Assembly: GCA_963728295.1 (NCBI GenBank) | Contig: CAVSKB010000004.1 | Coordinates: 62,001 to 126,000, forward strand | From: DATJKD01 sp963728295 | GTDB taxonomy: Bacteria > Pseudomonadota > Gammaproteobacteria > Steroidobacterales > Steroidobacteraceae | Length of the DNA stretch: 64,000 nucleotides | Reading direction: 5' to 3' | Shown here: piece after piece, positions 1 through 9,232 of the stretch | Layout: each line of letters opens with the position of its first letter | Position numbering within the stretch: position 1 is the first letter of the stretch | The notes under the pieces: generated by a model | The model's input: only the letters and a program-made list of their open reading frames with translations | What the model was told of the DNA's origin: nothing | Databases searched by the model: none | Program-made: the position numbers and the translations under genes

Positions 1-1
1 T

Positions 2-1276
2 TACTACGCGCCGACCGCCCGTCACGGTACACCGCAGGATTTCATGCACTTCGTCGACCGCTGTCACGAAGCCGGCATCGGCGTGATCATCGACTGGGTG
101 CCCGCGCACTTCCCGCGCGACGAGCATGGCCTCGCGTCCTTCGACGGAACCGCGCTCTATGAGCATGCCGATCCGCGGCTGGGCGAGCACGCCGACTGGG
201 GGACGAAGATCTTCAATTACGGCCGCCACGAGGTGTGCAACTTCCTCGTGGCCAACGCGCTCTACTGGCTCGAGCGCTATCACGTGGACGGCCTGCGGGT
301 CGACGCCGTGGCCTCGATGCTTTACCTCGATTACAGCCGCAAGGAGGGCGAATGGCTGCCGAACCGGCACGGTGGCCGAGAGAACCTCGAGGCGATCGAG
401 CTGCTCAGGCGGCTCAATGTCGTCGTCGGGCATTACTACCCGGGGGCGCTGACGATCGCGGAGGAGTCAACCGCGTTTCCGGCGGTGACGCAACCAGTGC
501 ACCTCGGCGGTCTCGGATTCCATTTCAAGTGGAACATGGGCTGGATGAACGACACGCTGCGCTATGCGGCGCTCGATCCCATACACCGCCGCTTCCACCA
601 CCAGCTGATCACCTTTTCATTCGTGTATGCATGGTCGGAGAAATTCGTGCTGCCGGTGTCTCACGACGAGGTCGTGCACGGCAAGCGATCCCTGCTGGAG
701 AAGATGCCGGGCGATCGCTGGCAGAAGTTCGCAAACTACCGGTGGTTGCGCGCGTACATGACGGCGCATCCGGGTAAGAAGCTGCTGTTCATGGGACAGG
801 AGTTCGGACAGTCGCGGGAGTGGAATCACGACGACTCACTCGATTGGCACGAGCGCGAAGCGGATTGGCATCGCGGCCTGGTTGAGCTGAATCGCGAGCT
901 CAACATGCTCTATGCGCGCGAGCCGGAACTCCATGCCAGCGATCCCGACCCGCATGGCTTCCGCTGGATCGATCACGACAACGCCGAGCAGAGCGTGTTC
1001 GCGTTCCTGCGTCGCGACCACGGCGCGCCCGGGGCTTCGCCCCTCATCTGCGTCTTCAATGCCACGCCGGTGCCGCGGAACGGTTACCGGATCGGCGTCG
1101 AGCGGCCGGGCGACTACCGTTTGGTGCTCGACACCGACGACACGCGCTTCGGTGGCTCGGGGTACAACCCGCGGGCGCACTGGACCGCCGACGCAGAGCC
1201 ATGTCACGATTTTCCGCACAGCGTGCGGCTCGATCTGCCACCGCTTTCGGCCGTTTTTCTGAGCGCGACGCCGTGA
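2..1276 (+). CDS. glgB: 1,4-alpha-glucan branching enzyme GlgB, 3' part
   Basis: The frame is open from the window edge, so the N-terminus (including the usual CBM48 domain) lies upstream. The enzyme makes alpha-1,6 branch points in cytoplasmic glycogen. GH13 landmarks are visible: the nucleophile region RVDAV (Asp codon 302-304), the acid/base motif AEES (Glu codon 461-463) and SHDEVVHG near 660. The sequence then runs through the small C-terminal beta domain to a TGA at 1274-1276. The stop overlaps the GTG start of glgX, so translation is probably coupled. Identification is secure; only the missing 5' end limits it. Confidence 0.96.
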   Translation, partial: YYAPTARHGTPQDFMHFVDRCHEAGIGVIIDWVPAHFPRDEHGLASFDGTALYEHADPRLGEHADWGTKIFNYGRHEVCNFLVANALYWLERYHVDGLRVDAVASMLYLDYSRKEGEWLPNRHGGRENLEAIELLRRLNVVVGHYYPGALTIAEESTAFPAVTQPVHLGGLGFHFKWNMGWMNDTLRYAALDPIHRRFHHQLITFSFVYAWSEKFVLPVSHDEVVHGKRSLLEKMPGDRWQKFANYRWLRAYMTAHPGKKLLFMGQEFGQSREWNHDDSLDWHEREADWHRGLVELNRELNMLYAREPELHASDPDPHGFRWIDHDNAEQSVFAFLRRDHGAPGASPLICVFNATPVPRNGYRIGVERPGDYRLVLDTDDTRFGGSGYNPRAHWTADAEPCHDFPHSVRLDLPPLSAVFLSATP

Positions 1277-3375
1277 GCGAGACCGTTCCGGTACTGGAGG
1301 CGGGCGCGCCGCAGCCGCCGGGTGCGCACTGGACCGGGGTCGGCACGAACTTCGCCGTGTTTTCCGCCGTCGCCGACCGCGTGGAGTTGTGCCTGTTCGA
1401 CGACGCGGACCAGGAACGCGCGCGGCTCGCGTTACCGGCGCGCACGGGCGACATCTGGCACGGCTTCCTGCCGGCAGAGTTCGGCGGTATCGGAACCGCT
1501 TATGGCTACAGGGTTCACGGCCCGTATCAACCCTCCGCAGGGCACCGCTGCAACCCCGCGAAGCTCCTGGTCGATCCGGCGGCGCTCGCGCTGTCGGGCG
1601 ACCTCGTGTGGCATCCCGCTCTGAACGGCGGTGCGCCCGCCGATGATCGGACACCCGACGCCACGGACAGCGCACCGTGGGTGCCCAGGTGTCGTGTCGT
1701 GGATCGTGCATTCGAGTGGGGAAGCGTTCGCCGCCCGCACGTACCGTGGCGCGACACCGTCATCTACGAGCTGCACGTAAAGGGGTATACGCAGCTCCAT
1801 CGGCGCGTCCCCGCGGAGCATCGCGGCAAGTTTCTGGGTCTCGCGCACCCGGCCGTGATCGATCACCTGCACCGCCTCGGCGTCACGTCGGTCGAGCTGA
1901 TGCCCTGTCACGCCTGGGTGAGCGAGCAGGTTCTCCTGCAGCGGGGGCTGACCAACTTCTGGGGCTACAACCCGCTCGCCTGGTTTGCCCCGGACGCCCG
2001 CTACGCCGTCGCCGATCCGGTCGCCGAGTTCAAGACCATGGTGCGCGCACTGCACGCGGCGGGGCTGGAGGTGATACTCGACGTGGTCTTCAACCACACG
2101 GCCGAGGGCAACCAGCTCGGACCGACGCTGAGCCTCCGCGGTTTCGACAACGCCAACTATTACCGCCTGCCGCCGCACGACCGGTCGCAGTACGAGAACT
2201 TCTCCGGCACCGGCAACACGGTCAGCGTCGATCATCCGGCAGTCCGCGCGCTCGTGATCGACTGCCTGCGCTACTGGGTGAGCGACATGGGGGTGGACGG
2301 ATTCCGCTTCGATCTCGCGCCGGTGCTGGGCCGCGACAGCAGCGGCTACAGCAGCCAGGCGCCGTTCTTCGCGGCCCTGCGATCGGACCCCGTGCTCGCC
2401 TACACCAAGCTGATCGCCGAGCCCTGGGACGTCGGGCCGGGCGGCTATCAGCTCGGCCACTTTCCGGCGGGATGGTCGGAGTGGAACGACCGGTTCCGCG
2501 ATACTACGCGTGCGTTCTGGCGCGGCGACCGGCCGCTGCTCGGCACTTTTGCCGAGCGCTTTGCGGGCTCGAGCGACCTGTTCCGCCATCACGGCCGCAA
2601 GCCCACCGCGACCGTGAACTTCGTTGCGTCACACGACGGCTTCACACTCGCCGACATCGTGTCCTACAACGATCGTCACAACGAGGCGAACCTCGAGAAC
2701 GGCGCCGACGGCCACGCGCACAACCTGAGCTGGAACCACGGCGTCGAAGGGGCGACCGACGATCCCGCGATCACGGCACTGCGTCGCCGCCAGATGCGCA
2801 ACCTCCTCGCCACCGTGCTGCTGGCGCAGGGCGTGCCGATGCTGCTCGCCGGCGACGAGATGGCGCGCAGCCAGCGCGGCAACAACAACACCTACTGCCA
2901 GGACAACGAGCTGTCGTGGATCGACTGGGACCTCCTCGAGCAGAACTACGACCTGGTCGACTTTGCGTGTCAGCTCATCCGGTTCCGGCGGTCGCGGCCG
3001 GGGCTGCGACGGGACACCTTCCTCAAGGGAGCCCGGCGCGGCACCTCGCCCAAGGATGTGAGCTGGCTGCATCCCACCGGCCGGGAGCTCTCGGCGGCCG
3101 ACTGGAACGATGCGGCCGCCCGATGCCTGGGGGTGCTGATGAGCGGCGGGGTGACCTCGCGGCGCGGCGTCTCCGGCAACCTGCTGGTCATCTTCAATGC
3201 CGACGACGCGGCGAACGAGTTCGTGTTGCCGCCGGCGCCGGCCGAGGCCTCCTGGTGCGTGCTGTTCGACACGGCCCTGCGTCATCCGGGACCCGGCACG
3301 CGCATGCTGCGCAACCTGAGGACGCTGCCGCTCGAACCGCGCAGCACGGTGCTGCTCGAATCGCAGGTCGAATGA
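1273..3375 (+). CDS. glgX: glycogen debranching enzyme GlgX
   Basis: A 700-residue protein that hydrolyses alpha-1,6 branches of phosphorylase-trimmed glycogen. It begins with a CBM48-like domain (about residues 15-110, GTNFAVFSAVADRVELCLFD) followed by the GH13 barrel. Catalytic residues can be read as D347 in VDGFRFDLAP, E383 in AEPWD and D455 in SHDGFTL, and the GlgX-type stretch SYNDRHNEANLENGADG follows. I chose the GTG at 1273 because it overlaps the glgB stop (GTGA) and the N-terminus then matches the family; the open frame extends upstream to 1201 inside glgB. The stop at 3375 overlaps the malQ start. Length is normal for the family. Confidence 0.96.
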   Translation: MSETVPVLEAGAPQPPGAHWTGVGTNFAVFSAVADRVELCLFDDADQERARLALPARTGDIWHGFLPAEFGGIGTAYGYRVHGPYQPSAGHRCNPAKLLVDPAALALSGDLVWHPALNGGAPADDRTPDATDSAPWVPRCRVVDRAFEWGSVRRPHVPWRDTVIYELHVKGYTQLHRRVPAEHRGKFLGLAHPAVIDHLHRLGVTSVELMPCHAWVSEQVLLQRGLTNFWGYNPLAWFAPDARYAVADPVAEFKTMVRALHAAGLEVILDVVFNHTAEGNQLGPTLSLRGFDNANYYRLPPHDRSQYENFSGTGNTVSVDHPAVRALVIDCLRYWVSDMGVDGFRFDLAPVLGRDSSGYSSQAPFFAALRSDPVLAYTKLIAEPWDVGPGGYQLGHFPAGWSEWNDRFRDTTRAFWRGDRPLLGTFAERFAGSSDLFRHHGRKPTATVNFVASHDGFTLADIVSYNDRHNEANLENGADGHAHNLSWNHGVEGATDDPAITALRRRQMRNLLATVLLAQGVPMLLAGDEMARSQRGNNNTYCQDNELSWIDWDLLEQNYDLVDFACQLIRFRRSRPGLRRDTFLKGARRGTSPKDVSWLHPTGRELSAADWNDAAARCLGVLMSGGVTSRRGVSGNLLVIFNADDAANEFVLPPAPAEASWCVLFDTALRHPGPGTRMLRNLRTLPLEPRSTVLLESQVE

Positions 3376-5618
3376 GCGCCCCATCGCTGGAATCCGCTAC
3401 GGCCGGAAGCCGGCTCGAGCTTCTCCGGCAGCGGCTCGCCACGCTGCGCGGCATCGGGGAGGCGTACTACGACCATCGCGGCGAGCTGCGAAGCGTGAGC
3501 GTCGCGACGCGTGACGCGCTGCTCGCGGCGATGGGTTGCAACCTGAACGATGCGTTGGCGCTCGAGCGCGAAATCGGTGCTCTTGAGTCCGCGCGGTGGC
3601 GCACGCTCGTGCCGCCGGTCGCGGTGCTGCGGCCGTGCCGCATGGGTGTTGCGCTTGCGCTGCCGGTCGACGTCCTTGACAAGGATGTCGCCTGGCACGT
3701 TCGGCTCGAGAGCGGCGGCACGAGCGCGGGCACAGCTTCCGCGAACTCGCTCGCGGAGGGTGAGCGCTGCGAGATCGACGGCGGGATCGTGTCGCGACGG
3801 CTCCTGCTCCTCCCGGACATTCCCTGCGGGTATCACGAGCTGCGTGTCTCGGTCGACGCGGGTGCAGCGGCCCACTGCGCGCTGATCGTGGCACCGGAGC
3901 GCTGCTTCGAGCCCGGGGGCCTGCGGTCCGGGCAGCGGGCGTGGGGCCTCGCGGCCCAGCTCTACACGCTCCGCTCGGAGCGCAACTGGGGCATCGGGGA
4001 TTTCGCCGACCTGCGAGAGCTCGTCGAGCATGCGGCGCGTTGCGGGGCCGACTTCGTGGGCATCAACCCTCTGCACGCGCTCTTCGGAGCGCACCCCGCG
4101 CAGGCGAGTCCCTACAGCCCCTCCTCGCGCCAGTTTCTGAACGTCCTCTATATCTCGGTGCCCGAAGTGCCGGAGTACGCCGAAAGCGACGACCTGCGCC
4201 GGGAGATCGAGTCGGACGCCATGCAACGCGAACTCACCACGCTCCGCGCCGAGCCGCTCGTCGATTACCCGGGCGTGTCGCGCGTCAAGATGCGGGTGCT
4301 CGAGCGGCTGTACACCCATTTCCGCGATCGCCATCTGGCCACGGGCACCTCGCGGGCGCGCGCCTTTCGCGAGTATCGCCGCGCGCAGGGCGAGGCGCTC
4401 CGCCGCTTCGCGCTGCACGAAGCGATCGACCGGCACATTCGTGACGGTGACCCCGCGATCTGGGGCTGGCCGGCGTGGCCCGTCACGCTCCGTGATCCGG
4501 AGCACGCGGCGGTGATCGCCTTCGAGGCTGCGCATCCGGACGAGATCGCGTTTCACGAGTGGCTGCAATGGGTGGCTTCCGGGCAGCTGGCGGCGGCGCA
4601 GGCCCGCGCCCGCGAGCTCGGCATGGGCATTGGGCTCTATGGCGACTATGCGGTCGGCGTGAACGTCGCGGGCGCGGAAACGTGGGCCAATCCGCTTGTC
4701 TACCGGACCGGCGCTGCGGTCGGCGCGCCACCCGACCCGCTGGCACTCAAGGGTCAGGACTGGGGTATCCCGCCCCAGGACCCGCATGCGCTCGCCGCGG
4801 AGCAATACCGACCATTCCGCGAGCTCATCGAGGCGAACATGCGTCACTACGGAGCGTTGCGTGTCGATCACGTCATGTCGCTCTTCCGGCAATGGTGGGT
4901 ACCCGAAGGCGCAAGCGCGGTCGATGGCGGTTACGTCCACTATCCGCTCGATGACCTGATGTCCGTGCTCGCGCTCGAGAGCGTGCGCCAGCGCTGTCTC
5001 GTGATCGGCGAAGACCTCGGCACCGTGCCCGACGAGGTGCGCCATGCGATGGCGGCGTTCGGCGTGTACCACTACAAGGTGCTGCTCTTCGAGAAGGAGT
5101 CCGACGGAAGCTTCCGGGCGCCGGACCGCTATGCGCGCCCATCGATCGCCGCGGCGTCGACGCACGATCTGCCAACCCTGCGCGGTTACTGGGAGGGAGG
5201 CGACCTCGCGCTCCGCGACGGGCTCGAGCTCTATCCCGATGAGGGTACGCGGCGACGCGTCCACGAGGAGCGGGCGCTCGACCGCGAGCGGCTTCAGGCG
5301 GCGCTCGCGGCGGCCGGCCTGGATCCGGCGCCGACATCGGAATCGGGAACGCGATTCGGCGCGACTCCCATCGTCGCCATGCAGTGTTTTCTCGCGAAGA
5401 GCACAGCCGCCCTCGTCGCGCTGCAGGTCGAAGACCTGCTCGGCATGAGCGAGCCGGTCAACGTGCCGGGCACCCTCGATGAGTATCCCAACTGGCGGCG
5501 GAAGCTGACCGCGACCTTGGACGAGGTCTTCTCCGACGAGACGGTGCGAGATCTGATCCGCCGGATCCGCGAGCTGCGCCCCCCGAAATTCAGCTCAGGG
5601 CCGGATATTCCGGATTGA
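3372..5618 (+). CDS. malQ: 4-alpha-glucanotransferase (amylomaltase) MalQ
   Basis: A 748-residue GH77 enzyme that transfers maltodextrin segments between alpha-1,4 glucans. The ATG at 3372 overlaps the glgX stop (ATGA). Family signatures are present: INPLHALF and SPYSPSSRQFLN for the entrance loop, nucleophile D499 in LRVDHVMSLF, acid/base E547 in IGEDLGTVPDEV and D599 in STHDLPTLRG. The roughly 180-residue N-terminal extension is that of the longer proteobacterial MalQ type. The gene closes a glgB-glgX-malQ operon for glycogen remodelling and is followed by a strong hairpin. The much longer open frame extending upstream to 1677 is a high-G+C artefact inside glgX. Confidence 0.95.
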   Translation: MSAPSLESATAGSRLELLRQRLATLRGIGEAYYDHRGELRSVSVATRDALLAAMGCNLNDALALEREIGALESARWRTLVPPVAVLRPCRMGVALALPVDVLDKDVAWHVRLESGGTSAGTASANSLAEGERCEIDGGIVSRRLLLLPDIPCGYHELRVSVDAGAAAHCALIVAPERCFEPGGLRSGQRAWGLAAQLYTLRSERNWGIGDFADLRELVEHAARCGADFVGINPLHALFGAHPAQASPYSPSSRQFLNVLYISVPEVPEYAESDDLRREIESDAMQRELTTLRAEPLVDYPGVSRVKMRVLERLYTHFRDRHLATGTSRARAFREYRRAQGEALRRFALHEAIDRHIRDGDPAIWGWPAWPVTLRDPEHAAVIAFEAAHPDEIAFHEWLQWVASGQLAAAQARARELGMGIGLYGDYAVGVNVAGAETWANPLVYRTGAAVGAPPDPLALKGQDWGIPPQDPHALAAEQYRPFRELIEANMRHYGALRVDHVMSLFRQWWVPEGASAVDGGYVHYPLDDLMSVLALESVRQRCLVIGEDLGTVPDEVRHAMAAFGVYHYKVLLFEKESDGSFRAPDRYARPSIAAASTHDLPTLRGYWEGGDLALRDGLELYPDEGTRRRVHEERALDRERLQAALAAAGLDPAPTSESGTRFGATPIVAMQCFLAKSTAALVALQVEDLLGMSEPVNVPGTLDEYPNWRRKLTATLDEVFSDETVRDLIRRIRELRPPKFSSGPDIPD

Positions 5619-5641
5619 TCAGCTCCCAGCCGAATTTGTGC

Positions 5642-5675
5642 GGGGCCGGGTGTCCCTGCGGGGAGACCCGGCCCC
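5642..5675. terminator. hairpin terminator between convergent genes
   Basis: A perfect 10-bp inverted repeat, GGGGCCGGGT at 5642-5651 and ACCCGGCCCC at 5666-5675. Four further pairs (TCCC/GGGA) inside give a stem of about 14 pairs with one G-G mismatch. It lies 23 bp after malQ and 12 bp from the stop of the reverse glycine-zipper gene, so it could serve both directions. No T-run is present on either side, so a rho-independent role is inferred from position and symmetry only. Confidence 0.6.
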
Positions 5676-5687
5676 AGATCAGCTGTC

Positions 5688-6281
5688 TCAGCGGCGGCTG
5701 AGGGCTACGTCCGGAGCGAGCTGCCAGACCGCGTCGGCATCAGGGCAGGCCGTCGTCCGCCCCTCGCTCAGGCCGAAGTTGCCGTGCGCGACCAGTCGGA
5801 AGCGGCGGCAGCCGTCGGTGGAGAGCTTGCCGTCGGAAAGCGGCGTCAGCTGGTAGTTCACCTTCGTTGCGGGGTTGCTCCACGCAACCGTCTGACCGTA
5901 ACTGGCCAGCTCGAGTGCATGACCCACGCAGGAGCGATCGGTGCGATCCATCCGGCGGCCGATCTCCGAGCCGATCGCCGCGCCGATCACCGTCCCGACC
6001 ACCACGGCGACCAGCCGATCGTCGTCATCGGCGACGTCCGCGCCGATCACACCGCCGGCGACGCCGCCCAGCACCGCACCGATCTCGGCACGATCGCAGC
6101 GACCGAGGCGTACGCCGTAATCGCGCTGCCAGTTGCGCCCGCTGTACCCGGCATAGGTCGGGTCGTGTTTCTTCCGCCAGCCATGTGCCGGGGCGTGCGC
6201 AGGGGGCACCGCCAGCGCGGCGCAAGGCAGCGCCAGGGCCGTGGTAAGCAACAGGTGGCGCAATGTCGTCGAAACGTTCAT
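5688..6281 (-). CDS. exported glycine-zipper 2TM-type protein
   Basis: A 197-residue protein with a clear signal peptide (residues 1-25, hydrophobic run LLLTTALALPCAALA, cleavage near AVPPA). Two small-residue hydrophobic stretches (GAVLGGVAGGVIGADVA and VVVGTVIGAAIGSEIG, about residues 68-105) form the glycine-zipper pattern of the 17-kDa surface antigen/RcnB-neighbour type family. The C-terminal half (about 115-190) contains two cysteines and reads like a small periplasmic domain ending in a positively charged tail. Such proteins usually sit in the outer membrane or periplasm; the exact role is unknown. It is transcribed alone, convergent with malQ and divergent from the aldo/keto reductase gene. 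Confidence 0.8.
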   Translation of the reverse strand: MNVSTTLRHLLLTTALALPCAALAVPPAHAPAHGWRKKHDPTYAGYSGRNWQRDYGVRLGRCDRAEIGAVLGGVAGGVIGADVADDDDRLVAVVVGTVIGAAIGSEIGRRMDRTDRSCVGHALELASYGQTVAWSNPATKVNYQLTPLSDGKLSTDGCRRFRLVAHGNFGLSEGRTTACPDADAVWQLAPDVALSRR

Positions 6282-6395
6282 ACGCTACTCCTCGGATCCG
6301 TCCATCACGGTTCCGGGACGACACGCTAACGGTCGCCGGTCGCTGCGTCCCGAGGCGAGATCGGAGCCGTGATACGGGTCACGAACGTGAGCGCC

Positions 6396-6416
6396 GCTTA
6401 AGTCAAAGACCTAAGC
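6396..6416. promoter_or_regulatory. inverted repeat upstream of the aldo/keto reductase gene
   Basis: GCTTA at 6396-6400 and TAAGC at 6412-6416, with an 11-bp spacer, in an unusually A/T-rich patch 30-50 bp before the ATG at 6447. The position fits an operator or promoter element for the forward AKR-SDR-hydrolase run. No convincing -35/-10 pair could be fixed and the arms are short, so this is a candidate only. Confidence 0.3.
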
Positions 6417-6446
6417 TAACGTCGGCGAGCAACACGGAGGTGAGCC

Positions 6447-7310
6447 ATGGAAGCCAGGACAGCAGCGGCCGGCACCGTAAGAATCGGAGGCGACCTGTCA
6501 GTGCATCGGCTGGGATTCGGCGCGATGAGGATCACCGGGCCGGACATCTGGGGACCGCCGCGCGACCCGGCGGAGGCACGCCGCGTGCTCAAGCGCGCCG
6601 TCGCAATGGGTGTCAACTTCATCGATACCGCCGACTCCTACGGTCCGGGCACGAGCGAGGAGCTCATCGCCGAGGCTCTGCATCCGTACCCGCCCGGCCT
6701 CGTCATCGCGACCAAGGGTGGGATCGTTCGACCGATGCCCGCGCGCTGGGATCCCGACTGTCGGCCCGAGCATCTGCGCGCGGCCTGCGAGTCGAGCCTG
6801 CGGCGCCTGCGGCTGGAGCGAATCGATCTGTACCAGCTGCACACTATCGACCCACGAGTGCGGCTCGAGGACTCGATCGGCGAGCTCGTGCGTCTGCAGT
6901 CCGAGGGGAAGATCCGTCACATCGGCGTGTCGAACGTGCGCGTGGCGGAGCTCACCCGGGCACGCCGGCTGGTGAACATCGTGTCGGTGCAGAACCGCTA
7001 CAACGTCGCCGACCGGACTTCGGATCCGGTGCTCAAGGCCTGCGAACGCGACGGTCTCGTCTTCATCCCCTGGCGTCCGCTCGCCCAGGGCGCCGGCGAC
7101 ATGATCTCGACCGGCGGCCCCATGGTCGCGCTCGCCCAGCTGGCGAGCCGGCGGGGACTGTCGATGCAGCAGGCCGCGATCGCCTGGTTGCTCGCGCGGT
7201 CGCCTGGCATGCTGCCGATTCCAGGCACGTCAAAACTCGACCACCTCGAGGCGAACGTCGCCGCCGGCGAGATCACGCTCACGCCCGAAGAGATACGCGC
7301 GATCGGTTGA
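6447..7310 (+). CDS. aldo/keto reductase
   Basis: A 287-residue NADP-dependent TIM-barrel oxidoreductase. The catalytic tetrad is readable as D60 and Y65 (NFIDTADSYGPG), K90 (IATKGG) and H132 (LYQLH). The C-terminal cofactor segment LPIPGTSKLDHLEAN is typical of bacterial AKR proteins annotated as oxidoreductases of the YhdN/pyridoxal-reductase-like branch. The ATG at 6447 is preceded by GGAGGTG at good spacing. It is the first gene of a forward run with an SDR (19 bp downstream) and an alpha/beta hydrolase. The substrate cannot be told from sequence. Confidence 0.92.
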   Translation: MEARTAAAGTVRIGGDLSVHRLGFGAMRITGPDIWGPPRDPAEARRVLKRAVAMGVNFIDTADSYGPGTSEELIAEALHPYPPGLVIATKGGIVRPMPARWDPDCRPEHLRAACESSLRRLRLERIDLYQLHTIDPRVRLEDSIGELVRLQSEGKIRHIGVSNVRVAELTRARRLVNIVSVQNRYNVADRTSDPVLKACERDGLVFIPWRPLAQGAGDMISTGGPMVALAQLASRRGLSMQQAAIAWLLARSPGMLPIPGTSKLDHLEANVAAGEITLTPEEIRAIG

Positions 7311-7328
7311 CGCGCGGGAGCAGCTGGA

Positions 7329-8195
7329 ATGTCGGCAGGCCGTGACTTCCAAGCGCGTTACGGGCCCTGGGCCCTGATCGCCGGCGGTTCCGAGGGGATC
7401 GGGCGGAGTTTTGCGATCCAGCTCGCCGAGCGGGGGCTGGATCTGCTGCTCGTCGCGCGCCGCGACGGCCCACTCGAGGAGACGGCAGCCGAGATCCGCG
7501 AACGCTTCGGCGTCCAGGTCGTGACGCAGGCGCTCGACCTCACCGCGCCCCATCTCGAAGACGCCATCGCGCCACTGGTGGCTGCCCGTGAAGTTGGCTT
7601 GCTCGTATGCAACGCCGGCGCGGCGCATGGAGCGGCGATGCTGCTCGACCGGCCCGTCGATGCCGCGCTCGCGATGGTGCGGCTCAACTGCGCGGCACCG
7701 CTCGTGCTTTCGCATGCGCTCGGTGTGCCGATGCGGGCACGGGGTCGGGGCGGCGTGATCCTCGTGTCGTCGATGGCCGGGCTCGCCGGCGGCGCCTTCA
7801 TCGCAGCCTATGCGGCGAGCAAGGCCTTTGAGATCTCACTCGCCGAATCGTTGTGGTACGAGTTCGGCACGGCCGGGGTGGACGTGCTCGGTCTGATCGC
7901 AGGCGCCACCAGCACGCCGGCCATGCTGCGCTCCGGAATGAAATTCGGAACCGCCGATGGCGATGCGGCTCGCGCCACCTCCGGACCGGCGACCAGCACG
8001 ATGGCGATGGAGCCCGACGAGGTCGCACGCGAGGCGCTCGAGAATCTCGGGCGGGGGCCTGTCCACATCGCCGGCGACGCGAACCGGCAGGCAGCGAGCG
8101 GATTGCGCAGCGCGCCGCGTGATCAGGTGGTCGCGGCGATGAGCGCGGCCGTTGCGGAGATGTACGGAATACCGCTCCCGCCACGGATACCATAG
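7329..8195 (+). CDS. SDR family NAD(P)-dependent oxidoreductase
   Basis: A 288-residue short-chain dehydrogenase/reductase. It shows the Rossmann glycine motif GGSEGIG (19-25), a CNAG motif near 94-97 and the catalytic S148, Y161 and K165 (SSMAGL ... YAASK). An N-terminal segment (RYGPWALIAGG) precedes the fold, as in the DltE/YqjQ-like branch. It follows the AKR gene by 18 bp with a GGAG-type ribosome site and precedes the hydrolase gene by 5 bp, so the three are likely co-transcribed. The substrate is unknown; reductive handling of a carbonyl or hydroxyl compound is the family role. Confidence 0.9.
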   Translation: MSAGRDFQARYGPWALIAGGSEGIGRSFAIQLAERGLDLLLVARRDGPLEETAAEIRERFGVQVVTQALDLTAPHLEDAIAPLVAAREVGLLVCNAGAAHGAAMLLDRPVDAALAMVRLNCAAPLVLSHALGVPMRARGRGGVILVSSMAGLAGGAFIAAYAASKAFEISLAESLWYEFGTAGVDVLGLIAGATSTPAMLRSGMKFGTADGDAARATSGPATSTMAMEPDEVAREALENLGRGPVHIAGDANRQAASGLRSAPRDQVVAAMSAAVAEMYGIPLPPRIP

Positions 8196-8200
8196 CGGCG

Positions 8201-9190
8201 ATGGCCCAGTGGTCGCACCGCTACGCGCGGATAAACGGCATCCGCATGCATTTCGTCGAGCAGGGCGCCGGCACCCCGGTGATCCTCTGCCACGGATTCC
8301 CCCATTTCTGGTTCAGCTGGAGGCACCAGATCCCGGTCATCGCGCAGGCAGGCTGGCGCGTGATCGCGCCGGACCTGCGCGGCATGGGCCAGACGGACGC
8401 CCCTGCGGAGGTCGCCGCCTACGACGTCCCGCACATTACCGGCGACCTGCTCGGGCTGCTGGACGCAATCGGCGAGGAGCGCGCGGTCTTCGTGGGGCTC
8501 GATTTCGGCGCGTTCGCCGTCTACGACCTGGCGTTCCGCGCGCCGGAGCGCGTGATCGCGGTCATCGGTCTCGAGAACCCGGCCGCTCCGCACAACCCCG
8601 CGATGCCGCCGCTCGCCGAGTATGCGGAGATGGCGAAGCAGCATTTCGTGCACATCCATTATTTCGCACCCTGCGGTCCGGCAGATATCGCTCTCGATGC
8701 GGCGCCACGTGAATTCCTGAGCAAGGTCTTCTACGCGCTCTCGGGCGACTACCACTACCTGGACGTATGGAAGCATCCGCCGGGCACCACCTATCTCGAC
8801 GCGCTGCCCGAGCCGCCGCCGCTGCCGTGGAGCTGGCTTACCGAGCTCGAACTCGAGTTCTACGTCTCCGAGTACGCGCGCAGCGGCTTTACAGGCGGGC
8901 TGAACTATTACCGGTCGATGGATCTCAAGTGGGCAAGCCGGAAGCCATTCGAGGGCTTGACCTCATCGGTGCCGGCCTTCTTCATCGGCAGCGAGCGCGA
9001 CTGCGATCTCGAAGGGTTTCACGGACACGACCCGATCTCGCTCTTCCGTGCGCAGTTCCCGGATCTGCGCCGTGTCGAGATGATCGCGGGCGCCGGTCAC
9101 CTGATGCAGATGGAGCGTCCACGCGAAGTCAACGCGTTGCTGCTCGAGTACCTGAGTGCGATCAGAGAGGACCGGCACCGAGGACGCTGA
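8201..9190 (+). CDS. alpha/beta hydrolase, epoxide-hydrolase-like
   Basis: A 329-residue alpha/beta hydrolase. HGFP at 31-34 is the oxyanion-hole motif of epoxide hydrolases, and the nucleophile elbow GLDFGA carries Asp (D101) instead of Ser, as in epoxide hydrolases and haloalkane or fluoroacetate dehalogenases. The cap region is rich in Tyr and Trp (about 150-230), and a C-terminal GAGHLMQMERP supplies the catalytic His. The ATG at 8201 lies 5 bp after the SDR stop. An epoxide or ester of a hydrophobic compound is the likely substrate; dehalogenase activity cannot be excluded. Confidence 0.88.
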   Translation: MAQWSHRYARINGIRMHFVEQGAGTPVILCHGFPHFWFSWRHQIPVIAQAGWRVIAPDLRGMGQTDAPAEVAAYDVPHITGDLLGLLDAIGEERAVFVGLDFGAFAVYDLAFRAPERVIAVIGLENPAAPHNPAMPPLAEYAEMAKQHFVHIHYFAPCGPADIALDAAPREFLSKVFYALSGDYHYLDVWKHPPGTTYLDALPEPPPLPWSWLTELELEFYVSEYARSGFTGGLNYYRSMDLKWASRKPFEGLTSSVPAFFIGSERDCDLEGFHGHDPISLFRAQFPDLRRVEMIAGAGHLMQMERPREVNALLLEYLSAIREDRHRGR

Positions 9191-9232
9191 TGTCGCCCAG
9201 GTGCGCGCGGCAACAACTCGGGACTTGATCCG

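Noticed and set aside
3282..5264. 660-codon reverse ORF opposite malQ, and similar long antisense ORFs (1432-2592, 1677-3371, 19576-20880, 38866-40917, 48832-50619)
   Set aside because: High-G+C genes leave open frames on the other strand. These have Arg/Ala/Asp-rich, low-complexity translations with no family signature, while the opposing genes are unmistakable.
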